Shown here: piece after piece, positions 21,529 to 30,237 of the stretch
Numbering within the stretch: position 1 is the first letter of the stretch
Layout of the letters: each line of letters opens with the position of its first letter
Virus record (IMG/VR): IMGVR_UViG_3300042923_001833
Coordinates: 1 to 36,993 of that record
DNA length: 36,993 nucleotides
Reading direction: 5' to 3' (one strand)
Source: a virus
The notes under the pieces: model-generated
What the model saw: the letters and a program-made list of their open reading frames with translations, nothing else
Told to the model about the DNA's origin: nothing
The model's database searches: none
Position numbers and translations under genes: made by a program

Positions 21529-22108
21529 GGCAGACGATAAAGTACAAATTACCGGATATGTAAATGTGACAGGTAAAAAGTCAAGGCCAGTTATCACAAA
21601 ACACGGAAGATGTATAGAAGTTATCGAAGAAAGAGCGTTTTCGGATGCAATCGAAAGAGCCGGAAACATATCGGTTACAGTAGATCACGATAGCACTCAC
21701 GTGTATGCAAGCACAGAAAAAAGCACGTTGACTCTTAGAGAGGATGCAATAGGACTTCACGCAGATGTGCTGATTGACGACAAGACGATTATTGAACTTG
21801 CAAAACAAGGAAAGATTAAAGGTTGGTCTTTTGGTATGTACAACGTGGTTGACAACCTGGAGCAAAGGGCGAACGAACTTCCAATAAGGCATGTTGAAAA
21901 GTTAGACCTTGACCATATCACGCTTGTGGTAAAGAAAAGACCGGTTTACTCCGCTACATCAGTTGAATTAAGAGCAGATATTGAGACAGAAATTGAAACG
22001 AGATCATCGGAAGATGAAATCGAATTAAAAATGGTTGAAACACCTAAGAAACCAATAAACATTTCGCAATACAAACACAGAATCAATAAATTAAGAGTCG
22101 GCAAATAG
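21503..22108 (+). CDS. Prohead maturation protease, HK97 type
   Basis: The roughly 200-residue serine protease processes capsid and scaffold. The fold markers are GYVNVTGKKSRPVI, EERAFSDAIERA, the histidine in VTVDHDST and the serine in KGWSFGMYNV, with a DHITLVVKKRPVYSATSVELR end. The start is ambiguous. GTG 21503 is the only conventional choice, but AGAGGG (21498-21503) overlaps it and is correctly spaced for ACG 21512, where the family consensus MKIEIRAD would begin. The N-terminus overlaps the portal gene. Confidence 0.9.
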   Translation: MKTTKIEIRADDKVQITGYVNVTGKKSRPVITKHGRCIEVIEERAFSDAIERAGNISVTVDHDSTHVYASTEKSTLTLREDAIGLHADVLIDDKTIIELAKQGKIKGWSFGMYNVVDNLEQRANELPIRHVEKLDLDHITLVVKKRPVYSATSVELRADIETEIETRSSEDEIELKMVETPKKPINISQYKHRINKLRVGK

Positions 22109-22143
22109 TCGGCTCATTTTTATGCAGAAAAGGAGAAAATAGC

Positions 22144-23316
22144 ATGAATTTAAAGAAGTTATACGAAGAAAGAAACGCAAAAGTAGCAGCAATGAAAGCC
22201 ATTCTATCCAAAATGGAAACAGAGGAAAGAGCCGAAATGACAGCAGAGGAAACAGCTGCATTCGACAAAGCAGAAACCGAAGTTAGAGCATTGGAAGAAA
22301 CGATTACCAGAGCAGAAAGAGCAAGAAGCTTAAACTTAAACGTTGTTACCGACGATAAGAAAGCGGAATTAAGAGCCGAAGAAGTGGCGGCAACAGAGGA
22401 AAGAGCCTTTGAGAATTATATTAAGTCTCAGTGTGGCGTTGCGGTCGAGATCAGAGCCGGCGAGCAAAACTTAACCATGGCTAACAATGGCGCAGTTATC
22501 CCGGTTACCATTGCAAACAGAATCATCAGCACAGTCAAGGAAATGTGTCCGATTTTATCTAAAGTTACCATGTTTGCTGTTAAAGGCACATTAAAAGTAC
22601 CCGTATGGGGCCTCGCAAATACAACCCACGACATTTCCGTAGGATATCAGGCAGAATTTACCGACATTACGGCAGATGCAGGCAAGTTCACAAGCGTTGA
22701 CTTAACTGGATATCTTGCCGGAGCATTAACCTTGCTTGGAAAATCAGTTATCAATAATTCCGAAATCAGCGTTGTTGACTTTGTTGTAAGCGAAATGTCA
22801 AAGAAGATTGCGCTGTTTATCGAAAAAGAATTACTGAACGGAACAACCGATAAAGCAACAGGAGCGCTTGCAACCACCACTACATTATTAGCAGGGTCAA
22901 CCACTGCTATTACAGCAGATATTTTAATAGAGTTACAGGCAAAAGTACCAACGGTTTATCAAACTGATGCTTGTTGGACAATGGCGCCTGCAACGTTTAC
23001 GGCAATTAGAAAGCTTAAGGATGGTCAAGGACAGTATTTATTACAGCCTAGCTTATCGCAGGCGTTCCCTTATACCTTACTTGGCAAGCCTGTTTACTTA
23101 TCAGACAATATGCCGGCGATTGCTTCTGCTGCAAAGGCAGTTTTATACGGAGATTATTCCGGTCTTGCAGTGAACATGAGAGAAAACATCGAAATCCAGA
23201 TCCTCAATGAAAAATATGCAACAATGCACGCAGTAGGCATTGTTTCTTGGTTTGAGTTTGATTCCAAGGTTATTGACAATCAGAAGCTTGCTACCCTGGT
23301 TATGTCAGTTAGCTAA
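22144..23316 (+). CDS. Major capsid protein, HK97 fold with N-terminal delta (scaffold) domain
   Basis: In this 390-residue protein, residues 1-85 are a highly charged coiled coil (LKKLYEERNAKVAAMKAIL and on), the delta domain removed by the protease. The remaining capsid domain has NGAVIPVTIANRIIS, VPVWG, the long GKSVINNSEISVVDFV helix region and the closing VSWFEFDSKVIDNQKLATLV. AAAGGAGAAAATAGC precedes the ATG. This is standard order after portal and protease. Confidence 0.95.
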   Translation: MNLKKLYEERNAKVAAMKAILSKMETEERAEMTAEETAAFDKAETEVRALEETITRAERARSLNLNVVTDDKKAELRAEEVAATEERAFENYIKSQCGVAVEIRAGEQNLTMANNGAVIPVTIANRIISTVKEMCPILSKVTMFAVKGTLKVPVWGLANTTHDISVGYQAEFTDITADAGKFTSVDLTGYLAGALTLLGKSVINNSEISVVDFVVSEMSKKIALFIEKELLNGTTDKATGALATTTTLLAGSTTAITADILIELQAKVPTVYQTDACWTMAPATFTAIRKLKDGQGQYLLQPSLSQAFPYTLLGKPVYLSDNMPAIASAAKAVLYGDYSGLAVNMRENIEIQILNEKYATMHAVGIVSWFEFDSKVIDNQKLATLVMSVS

Positions 23317-23328
23317 TCAAAATTACAT

Positions 23329-23350
23329 AGGGCGGTGTAACAACCGCCCT
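23329..23350 (+). other. Intercistronic hairpin after the capsid gene
   Basis: AGGGCGGT (23329-23336) pairs with ACCGCCCT (23343-23350), loop GTAACA. The following bases (ATTATG) are not a T-run, so it is more likely a mRNA stabilising or processing hairpin than a terminator. It could protect the abundant capsid mRNA. Confidence 0.65.
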
Positions 23351-23372
23351 ATTATGAAAGAGAGGTAATCAC

Positions 23373-23570
23373 ATGTATAATGCAAAAAACCACATGCAGC
23401 AGGGTGGAGAAGTATTCGTAGTTGGCGGTACAATTGTAAACGGCGATGGCGAATTACTTATTGCCAATCAAGCAGCAAGCACGGCAACCGATGTTGCAGG
23501 ATTAAAAGCTGATTTGAGCGCATTAATAGCAAAGCTAAAAGCAGCCGGTTTGATGGTAGCAGATGCTTAA
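23373..23570 (+). CDS. Head fiber-like decoration protein
   Basis: In this 65-residue protein, QQGGEVFVVGGTIVNGDGEL and then ANQAASTATDVAGLKADLSAL and LKAAGLMVA match the small proteins called head fiber protein that follow capsid genes in many clostridial phages. It probably decorates the capsid surface. AGAGAGG precedes the ATG. Confidence 0.8.
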   Translation: MYNAKNHMQQGGEVFVVGGTIVNGDGELLIANQAASTATDVAGLKADLSALIAKLKAAGLMVADA

Positions 23571-23588
23571 GAAAGGACGTGAAGTCCA

Positions 23589-24089
23589 ATGAAAGCAAGC
23601 GAGATTGAAATAAGCGACGTTGTACGCTATTTAAAACTCGAAGAAGACGAGTATCAGAGTGATGATATACAAATGCTTATTGACACAGCAAAAGCCTTTA
23701 TTTCGTCATATACGGGCATCAAGGAGAGTGTTGTATCGGGCGAGGCATTAGGCGTTGGAGACGGAGAAGCAGCAGAATTTTTGTTTTTAAAACATCCCGT
23801 GATTGTTGATACGATAGCAGTATCGCTAAATGGAGAACTTCAAACAAAAGACACAGACTATCATGTAAATAATGATAAAACCGGAATAATCTTTGCAACA
23901 ACTCCTCTAGAAAACGATACCGTAACAGCATCATATAAGACCGGGATAGACGCATTCGAAGAATTTTCAATTGCAATATATGTACTCTGCCAAGATATGC
24001 ACGATAACAGAAGCTTATATGTGGATAAAACCAATTTAAACAAGGTTGTAGACGCAATATTAGGAATGCATCGTGTAAATCTTTTGTAA
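23589..24089 (+). CDS. Head-tail connector (gp6-like)
   Basis: In this 166-residue protein, EISDVVRYLKLEEDEYQSDD and MLIDTAKAFISSYTG are the Phage_connect_1/HK97 gp6 pattern. An insertion with beta strands follows (about residues 55-115), then a C-terminal helix. It forms the ring beneath the portal. The insertion makes it longer than minimal gp6 proteins. Confidence 0.85.
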   Translation: MKASEIEISDVVRYLKLEEDEYQSDDIQMLIDTAKAFISSYTGIKESVVSGEALGVGDGEAAEFLFLKHPVIVDTIAVSLNGELQTKDTDYHVNNDKTGIIFATTPLENDTVTASYKTGIDAFEEFSIAIYVLCQDMHDNRSLYVDKTNLNKVVDAILGMHRVNLL

Positions 24090-24100
24090 GGGGTGAGCAG

Positions 24101-24427
24101 ATGAATATTAACCCGGGCGAGTTAAACAAAAGAATAAAATTCATAACCACAACAAGCGGTCAAGATGCAGACGGCTTTCCAATAGCCGAAGAAATAACAC
24201 ATCATGAGTGTTGGGCGAAAGTAACGAATACGAGCGGAACGGAATTAATCAAGGCAAATGCAGAGTTTTCCGAAGTCAAAACGAGGTTCCTTATACGGTA
24301 TACAAAGAAAAAAATAGAGAACTTCTGGACACTTGTATTTATTGGAAACCCGTATGATATTGCGTATACAAATGATTACGAGTTTTCGCATGAGTATATA
24401 GAGATATTCGCCACATTAAGGCGGTGA
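24101..24427 (+). CDS. Head-tail joining / head closure protein
   Basis: The 108-residue protein starts MNINPGELNKRIKFITTTSG and has CWAKVTNTSGTELIKA and TRFLIRY. This is the Phage_H_T_join family (SPP1 gp16-like), which seals the portal channel and binds the tail. It overlaps the next frame by 4 bp if GTG 24424 is used. Confidence 0.88.
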   Translation: MNINPGELNKRIKFITTTSGQDADGFPIAEEITHHECWAKVTNTSGTELIKANAEFSEVKTRFLIRYTKKKIENFWTLVFIGNPYDIAYTNDYEFSHEYIEIFATLRR

Positions 24428-24429
24428 CT

Positions 24430-24828
24430 ATGGGGAAATTTGATTTTCAATTCGACACCGCATTAATCCGGCAGCTCGAAAAACTTTCAAACTATGACGA
24501 AATAGCACCAAAGATATTAAGTGAAGCTATTCCCATACTTGAAAGGCATGTAAGAGGCGAAATAGCCAAACACAAAAAAACAGGCGCACTGCTAAAATCA
24601 ATCAAAGCCGGGAAGCCTGCTCAAAACAAGTACGGCTGGTATGCAACGGTATTTCCTACAGGCACAGATGAAAACGGCATGAGGAATGCAGAGAAGCTTG
24701 TTTACATGGAATATGGTACAAGTACGCAACCATCAATACCAGTATTGACAAAGGCTTTAAAAGATGCGGAGCCTAAAGTAACAGAGGTATTACAAAAAGC
24801 ATTTAATGAGGCGGTGAAAGTTGAATGA
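24430..24828 (+). CDS. Head-tail/tail-completion protein, HK97 gp10 family
   Basis: In this 132-residue protein, FDTALIRQLEKLSNYDEIAP, HKKTGALLKSIKAGKP and VYMEYGTSTQPSIPVLTKAL fit the HK97 gp10/minor tail completion family. I prefer ATG 24430 (AAGG 7 bp upstream). GTG 24424, overlapping the previous stop, would add two residues. The 3' end overlaps the next gene by 4 bp. Confidence 0.88.
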   Translation: MGKFDFQFDTALIRQLEKLSNYDEIAPKILSEAIPILERHVRGEIAKHKKTGALLKSIKAGKPAQNKYGWYATVFPTGTDENGMRNAEKLVYMEYGTSTQPSIPVLTKALKDAEPKVTEVLQKAFNEAVKVE

Positions 24829-25172
24829 ATGTAAACCCAATAATCAAAAGTGTATTAGAGCCAGAGGGATTACCAGTTGTTCCTGGAATATATACAGGCA
24901 CATCAGATAAATATTACACCTTTAATTATGAGGATGATAGAGCTATTGTATATGCCAATGACACCCCTCAAATTGATGTAGCAAGCATTCAAGTACATTT
25001 ATTCGTGCCGATTGACTTTAACTACATAGCACTAAAAAAAAGAACTCGTTCCCGATTATTCGGAGCGGGTTTTTCTTATCCAGTCATAACAGAACAGGAC
25101 GAAAAAGATACAAAGAAAAAACACATCATTTTTCAATGTGAAATTGATGGACAATCAGAAACGGAGGAATAA
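24825..25172 (+). CDS. Tail terminator / tail completion protein
   Basis: The 115-residue protein starts MNVNPIIKSVLEPEGLPVVP, with a VHLFVPIDFNYIALKKRTRS core. It sits between the gp10-like gene and the major tail protein, the standard slot of the tail terminator (gpU/gp11-like), which ends tail-tube growth. The call rests on position and general fold pattern. Confidence 0.72.
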   Translation: MNVNPIIKSVLEPEGLPVVPGIYTGTSDKYYTFNYEDDRAIVYANDTPQIDVASIQVHLFVPIDFNYIALKKRTRSRLFGAGFSYPVITEQDEKDTKKKHIIFQCEIDGQSETEE

Positions 25173-25173
25173 A

Positions 25174-25707
25174 ATGGCTAAAATAGGTTTACAATATTTG
25201 GTTTACAAAGGCGCGGGGGAAACACCCGCAAAAGGCGTACTTGCAGAACCCATTCAAGCTGACCTTTCTATTCAGCTTAATGAAGCGAAGTTATACGCAG
25301 GCGACAAGGTAGTGGAATCAGACAAGTCATTTAGGGATGGCACTTTAACATTAGGGGTTGATGATTCAAATGTTGTTATTCAAAAAGAACTTCTAGGTCA
25401 TACAATTGACGTAGAAACCGGTGAAATCACGGCAAACGGTAACGACAATAACCCATATGTTGGGGTTGGATTTATTTCTATAAGCAAAGTAACGACACAG
25501 AAATTTAGGGCAATATGGCTGCCGAAAGTACAGTTTGCGGAGCCATCCGAAACCAACCAGACAAAAGGTGAGAGTACTACTTTTTCCACACCGACAATGA
25601 CAGGCACGATCATGCTTGACGATACAGGTAATTGGAAATATGAAAACAGCTTCGCTACATTGGCAGAAGCTAAAACCTATCTTAATGGCAAGGCAAGTAT
25701 AGCATAA
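25174..25707 (+). CDS. Major tail protein (phi13-type)
   Basis: In this 177-residue protein, MAKIGLQYLVYKGAG, SIQLNEAKLYAGDKVVESDK, FRDGTLTLGVDDSN and VGVGFISISK are characteristic of phi13/SPP1-type major tail tube subunits. CGGAGG precedes the ATG at 25174. Earlier in-frame ATGs lie within the previous gene. A strong terminator follows. Confidence 0.92.
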   Translation: MAKIGLQYLVYKGAGETPAKGVLAEPIQADLSIQLNEAKLYAGDKVVESDKSFRDGTLTLGVDDSNVVIQKELLGHTIDVETGEITANGNDNNPYVGVGFISISKVTTQKFRAIWLPKVQFAEPSETNQTKGESTTFSTPTMTGTIMLDDTGNWKYENSFATLAEAKTYLNGKASIA

Positions 25708-25716
25708 TAAACATGT

Positions 25717-25743
25717 AGGGAGGGGGAAACCTCTCCCTTTTTT
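25717..25743 (+). terminator. Rho-independent terminator after the major tail gene
   Basis: A 9-bp stem (25717-25725 with 25730-25738) closed by a GAAA tetraloop is followed by six T residues. Being inside the late operon, it probably reduces downstream expression so that tail tube protein exceeds chaperone and tape measure. Confidence 0.85.
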
Positions 25744-25753
25744 AGGAGGGAAC

Positions 25754-26245
25754 ATGAGATATCTAAAACCTACTGGAACGCCAATTACTATAAACGAAAA
25801 AACATATAACATATTATACACACTTGATGTTATAGATGAATTGCAAGAAAAAACAAACATGCCGATGGGTGCAATTATTGAATCATTGACTAAGAAAAAA
25901 ACCATGAAAACAGCCGTGATGTGCTTATTGAAGTACATCACAGGAGAAGTAATTGAAACCGATAACGTTGAATATTACAGCATGATGCTGCTGAGTGCAT
26001 ACATAGAACAAATTAAATATAAAAATATGCCGAAAGTTATTGCTTCCGGAGAAGAAGTTGAACACGAGTTTATTGACGTTGAATACTGGTTTAATATTGG
26101 AAAAACTATACTCGGCTACAACACAGAAGAAGTGTGGGGCATGACATTGGGTCAGCTTAGAACCCACAAAAGAGAATATGACATATACAAGGGTTTTATC
26201 AAAGAAGATAAAGAAGTTAATATTGATGATGTAGTACCTTATTAG
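25754..26245 (+). CDS. Tail assembly chaperone (single-frame G/T-like protein)
   Basis: The 163-residue protein has an N-terminal tail chaperone domain (TYNILYTLDVIDELQEKTNM, KTAVMCLLKYITGE) and a C-terminal VWGMTLGQLRTHKREYDIYKGF segment. In many phages that segment is reached only by a programmed frameshift. Here both are in one frame, and no second overlapping frame is seen. AGGAGGG precedes the ATG. It coats the tape measure during tail assembly. Confidence 0.8.
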   Translation: MRYLKPTGTPITINEKTYNILYTLDVIDELQEKTNMPMGAIIESLTKKKTMKTAVMCLLKYITGEVIETDNVEYYSMMLLSAYIEQIKYKNMPKVIASGEEVEHEFIDVEYWFNIGKTILGYNTEEVWGMTLGQLRTHKREYDIYKGFIKEDKEVNIDDVVPY

Positions 26246-26255
26246 GAGGGTTACA

Positions 26256-29200
26256 ATGGCAAGAAAAGCAAATATAGGAGCAACCATAAGTTTAGATGGT
26301 GAAAAAGAGTATAGACAGGCAATATCGAACGTTAGTAAGTCAATGAACGTCCTTAAGAGTGATTTAAAGGCGGTTTCGGCAGAATATGAAGGTAATGCCA
26401 ATTCTATGGACGCGCTTAAGGCTAAAAACGATATTTTATCCAGACAACAAGTCGAACAAGAAAAGAGACTTGCCTTACTCCGTGGCGCACTACAAGATAC
26501 CACCAAGCAGTACGGTGAAAACTCAAAACAGGCACAGGATTGGCAAATAAAGCTTAACAATGCTTATTCTGAATTAACTAAAATTAACCGCGAGTTAGAC
26601 AACAATCAGAAATACATGAGGGAAGCCGAAACCTCAACCGATAATACCGCAAAATCTATTGATGAGTTTGGAAATAAAGTCAAAGAAACCAAAGAGGAAA
26701 CATTAAAATTCGGTGATGTATTAAAAGCCAATCTTGCAAGCGAAGCAATTATCCAAGGCGTAAAAACCTTGTTTAATGCCATTCAAGACGGTGGCCGTGC
26801 AATGGTTGACATCGTAAAAGAAACAGCTGCCTATGCCGATAATATGCTTACACTATCCACCCAAACAGGCATAGCAACCGATACTCTACAAGAATTAAAT
26901 TACATGGCAGAGTTAACAGATACTTCACTCGAAACAATTACATCTGCTATGGCTAGAAATATCCGGTCAATGTCAAGCGCGCAAGAAGGAACTAAGCTTT
27001 ACATAGACACCTACAGAGGTCTTGGGGTGCAAATAACTGATACGAACGGTCAATTAAGAGAAAGCCAAGAAGTATTTTGGGATACCGTGACAGCACTCGG
27101 AAATATCGCCAACGAAACCGAACGTGACGCAAAGGCAATGACGCTATTCGGACGGTCTGCACAGGATTTAAACCCGGTTATTAAGCTTGGCAAAGATGGA
27201 ATGGCAGAGTTCGCACAAGAAGCCAGAAACATGGGTGCTGTGTTATCCGGTGAAACACTCCAAAAGCTTGGAGAGACAGACGACGCTCTGCAAAGAATGT
27301 ATCAACAGATTGAAATAACCAAAAGAGAATTCGGAACAGCTCTTGCCCCTGCAATGACCGAAGCATTTGGAAAAATAGCCGATAAATTAGGCGAGGTTGA
27401 TGATGAATTTGCCGACTTTGCCGGTGGAGCGTTAGAAAATACAGTAGACGGATTCCTTTGGCTTGTTGATAACATTGACCTCGTTACATCCGGATTAAAA
27501 GGTGTAGCAGCAGCCTTGATTACAAAAAAAGCTGTAGACGGTATTACATTTGCGGTGCAAGCATATAAAACTCTAACCACGGCTACGGAAGTAGCCACAG
27601 CAGCGCAGACGGCTTTTAATGTTGCGAGCCAAGCCAATGTTATAGGTGTAATAGCAAGCTTGGTTGTTGGACTTGGTACAGCCTTGGTGACCTATGCAGA
27701 TAGCAGTGGTGATGCAGCGGAAGCAACCAAAAAGCTATCAGACGAAACACAAAATCTTTTAGATAACAGCAAGAAACTTACCGAGGAACTTAGTAAAAAA
27801 TCAAAAGCCTATGAAGAAGAAACACAAAATATAGAAGCAGAGTATGGCGCACTCGGGATATTGTCAGACCGACTATATGATTTGGCTGACAACGAAAAGA
27901 AAACTAACTCCGAAAAGCAACAAATGGTCTCACTGGTTAATCAATTAAACGATGCGATACCAAATCTTAATTTGTCCTTAGATGAGCAAACCGGAACGCT
28001 TAGTAAGCAAAGAGAGGAAATAGATAAATTAGTCTCGGCTCACAAAGACCTTGCACTTGCCAAGGCAGCCGAAAAGAATTTATCCGACATAGCAGAACAG
28101 CAAATTAAAAGCGAAGTCGCATTAAATCAATTGTTAGAAGAAAGAACTAAAAAACAAGAAGAATTTGACAAAGCCATGGAAACACACTTGAAAGTCTTAG
28201 ACCTTGAAAATAAGGGGTATGTCTGGCTGTCAAAATCTGAAAAAGAATACGTTAATAACAACCAAAGTGCTAAAGACGCAACGAGACGTTTATCAAATGA
28301 AATAATGTTGATGAACGATGAAATTACAGCTACGGAAGAAACGTTAAAAAGCCTTGATGACCAATGGAATAAAACCACTAAATACATTGGAGATACATCG
28401 TCTATTGTTTCGGCATCTGAAGCTTTTGAAAATGTAACCAGAAAGTATAAAGAGGCACTCGAAGCACAATCCGAAAACGAGATTGGCACAGTAGAGGAAC
28501 GCATTGAAACCATTAATAATCTTTATGAAGAGCAGGAAGACGCGCTCGAAAAAAGATTAAAAGCAGAAGAGAGAGTTTTTGCAAAGTCGCAGGAAACCAA
28601 ATTAAAAGCAGTTGAAACCGCGCAAGGCAAAGAACTTGATTTATTAGAAGCCAATCACAAAAAAAAGCTTGGTCTTATCGATGAAGAATATCTTGAAAAA
28701 ATGAAGACCGTTGATGAGGACCGGTACAATGCACTCAAATCCGTACAGGATCAAATTGACACCATAAATACACAGCAAGAGGCAGAAGACAGAGCTTTAA
28801 AATTAAAAGAAGAAGCCGAGAAAAAAGCTGAATTAAGGGCAAGAATAGAAAACGCTACCACCACAGAAGAACGCATGGATGCACAACAAGAACTTGCAGA
28901 TTTTGAAGCTGAAATTGCTAGAGAAAGGTTGAAAGCGGAGCGAACTCTTCAAAAGGACATTCTTGATACGCAAAAGAAAACCATTAACGATGAGTACGAT
29001 GCAAAGATTAAGTCTCTTCAAGCAGAACAAAAGCAGGAAGAGGATAAGGTTTCTTCTGATTATGAAAACGAAAAGAATTCAATTGAAGAACGCTATAAAT
29101 TAAAGGTAGCTGCTCTTAAGGAAGAACAGGAACTTGAAAGAGACACGTTTAAAGAAAAACAAAAAGACAACGAAGAGTACCTTGATAAACAAAAAGAACT

Positions 29201-29564
29201 TGCTATAAAAAGCGCAAAAGAAACCTACGAAGCCGACCTTGCAGAGTTAAAGCTTAACAATGCATTAAAGTATGATGCCGTGATTGAAAATGAAGAGAAA
29301 ATCAAAGAAGCTATGAAACAGTACGCAGCAGAGGCAGGAGTAACAGGGTTAAACGAAATGTTTAAAAATATGAATGCTGCCGATTCAAAATTATTGAATG
29401 TACCAAAGTTTGGCGGCAACCAATACACCGGAACAGCGGTAGATTATGACAAGATGGAGGATGCAATCGTAAATGGATTGAAAAAGTTAAACCTTTCAGT
29501 TGTTATGGATGGCAAAACAGTAGGAAAATTGATTGATGGGCGCATTGAAAGACTAATACAGTAG
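26256..29564 (+). CDS. Tape measure protein
   Basis: The 1102-residue protein sets tail length. Residues 1-130 are helical (ISNVSKSMNVLKSDLKAVSA). About 160-400 resemble the phage tail tape measure domain (VDIVKETAAYADNMLTLSTQ, ETERDAKAMTLFGRSAQDLN). About 425-490 are hydrophobic (ASLVVGLGTALVTYAD). About 495-700 and 715-1050 are long charged coiled coils dominated by E, K and Q. No muramidase or peptidase domain is visible. AGGAGGG precedes the ATG. Confidence 0.93.
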   Translation: MARKANIGATISLDGEKEYRQAISNVSKSMNVLKSDLKAVSAEYEGNANSMDALKAKNDILSRQQVEQEKRLALLRGALQDTTKQYGENSKQAQDWQIKLNNAYSELTKINRELDNNQKYMREAETSTDNTAKSIDEFGNKVKETKEETLKFGDVLKANLASEAIIQGVKTLFNAIQDGGRAMVDIVKETAAYADNMLTLSTQTGIATDTLQELNYMAELTDTSLETITSAMARNIRSMSSAQEGTKLYIDTYRGLGVQITDTNGQLRESQEVFWDTVTALGNIANETERDAKAMTLFGRSAQDLNPVIKLGKDGMAEFAQEARNMGAVLSGETLQKLGETDDALQRMYQQIEITKREFGTALAPAMTEAFGKIADKLGEVDDEFADFAGGALENTVDGFLWLVDNIDLVTSGLKGVAAALITKKAVDGITFAVQAYKTLTTATEVATAAQTAFNVASQANVIGVIASLVVGLGTALVTYADSSGDAAEATKKLSDETQNLLDNSKKLTEELSKKSKAYEEETQNIEAEYGALGILSDRLYDLADNEKKTNSEKQQMVSLVNQLNDAIPNLNLSLDEQTGTLSKQREEIDKLVSAHKDLALAKAAEKNLSDIAEQQIKSEVALNQLLEERTKKQEEFDKAMETHLKVLDLENKGYVWLSKSEKEYVNNNQSAKDATRRLSNEIMLMNDEITATEETLKSLDDQWNKTTKYIGDTSSIVSASEAFENVTRKYKEALEAQSENEIGTVEERIETINNLYEEQEDALEKRLKAEERVFAKSQETKLKAVETAQGKELDLLEANHKKKLGLIDEEYLEKMKTVDEDRYNALKSVQDQIDTINTQQEAEDRALKLKEEAEKKAELRARIENATTTEERMDAQQELADFEAEIARERLKAERTLQKDILDTQKKTINDEYDAKIKSLQAEQKQEEDKVSSDYENEKNSIEERYKLKVAALKEEQELERDTFKEKQKDNEEYLDKQKELAIKSAKETYEADLAELKLNNALKYDAVIENEEKIKEAMKQYAAEAGVTGLNEMFKNMNAADSKLLNVPKFGGNQYTGTAVDYDKMEDAIVNGLKKLNLSVVMDGKTVGKLIDGRIERLIQ

Positions 29565-29574
29565 GAGGGATAAT

Positions 29575-30237
29575 GTGAGCTACTTAATATTTAATGATAT
29601 CAGATCGGATGATATGGGTGTAATCATCGAAAGGTTACCACCAATTGTAAAGCCACCACTAAGATATAATCTGATTGAGTTAGACGGCAATAGTCGAACT
29701 GATGTTGAAACGCTTGGTTATAAAGCATATGAGAAGATTATCCCAATTGGATTCAAAGAAGATAATGTTGACTATGTTTTAAATTGGCTTACCGGAACCG
29801 GTAAATTAATACTTAGTAATGAACCTGATAAATATTACAATGTCTTCATTTTAGAACAGATTGATTACGTCAAGGCATTAAGATACCGCAAAGCAGATGT
29901 ACCATTTCTGATTCAGCCATACAAATACGCCGTCCATGAGTACGAAACAACTTCAACAGCATTAATAAACCAAGGCAATGTCGATTGTTTTCCTTTAATT
30001 ACAATATACGGAAGTGGAACAGTTGACGTATTAGTAAATAGTGTTGAGGTGTGCACGGTTACAATTGACGGATACATAACTTTAGATTGCGAAGAGCAAG
30101 ACGCTAAAAATGGGACAGTCTTAAAAAACCGTTCAATGGTTGGTAAGTTTCCGGTATTCGCACCAGGCTTAAACGCCTTAACCTTTAACGGAACCGTAAC
30201 GCAGGTCACAACATTGGTTAGGAGTAGATGGATATGA
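29575..30237 (+). CDS. Distal tail protein (Dit)
   Basis: In this 220-residue protein, IFNDIRSDDMGVIIERLPPI, the EKIIPIGFKEDN region, and a C-terminal galectin-like part with NQGNVDCFPLITIYGSGTV are typical of siphovirus Dit (SPP1 gp19.1-like). Dit forms the hexameric hub of the baseplate. The GTG start at 29575 follows AGGAGGG. The end overlaps the next gene. Confidence 0.9.
   Translation: MSYLIFNDIRSDDMGVIIERLPPIVKPPLRYNLIELDGNSRTDVETLGYKAYEKIIPIGFKEDNVDYVLNWLTGTGKLILSNEPDKYYNVFILEQIDYVKALRYRKADVPFLIQPYKYAVHEYETTSTALINQGNVDCFPLITIYGSGTVDVLVNSVEVCTVTIDGYITLDCEEQDAKNGTVLKNRSMVGKFPVFAPGLNALTFNGTVTQVTTLVRSRWI

Noticed and set aside
23329-23350. Terminator after the major capsid gene
   Set aside because: The stem is good but no T-run follows, so it is listed only as an intercistronic hairpin.
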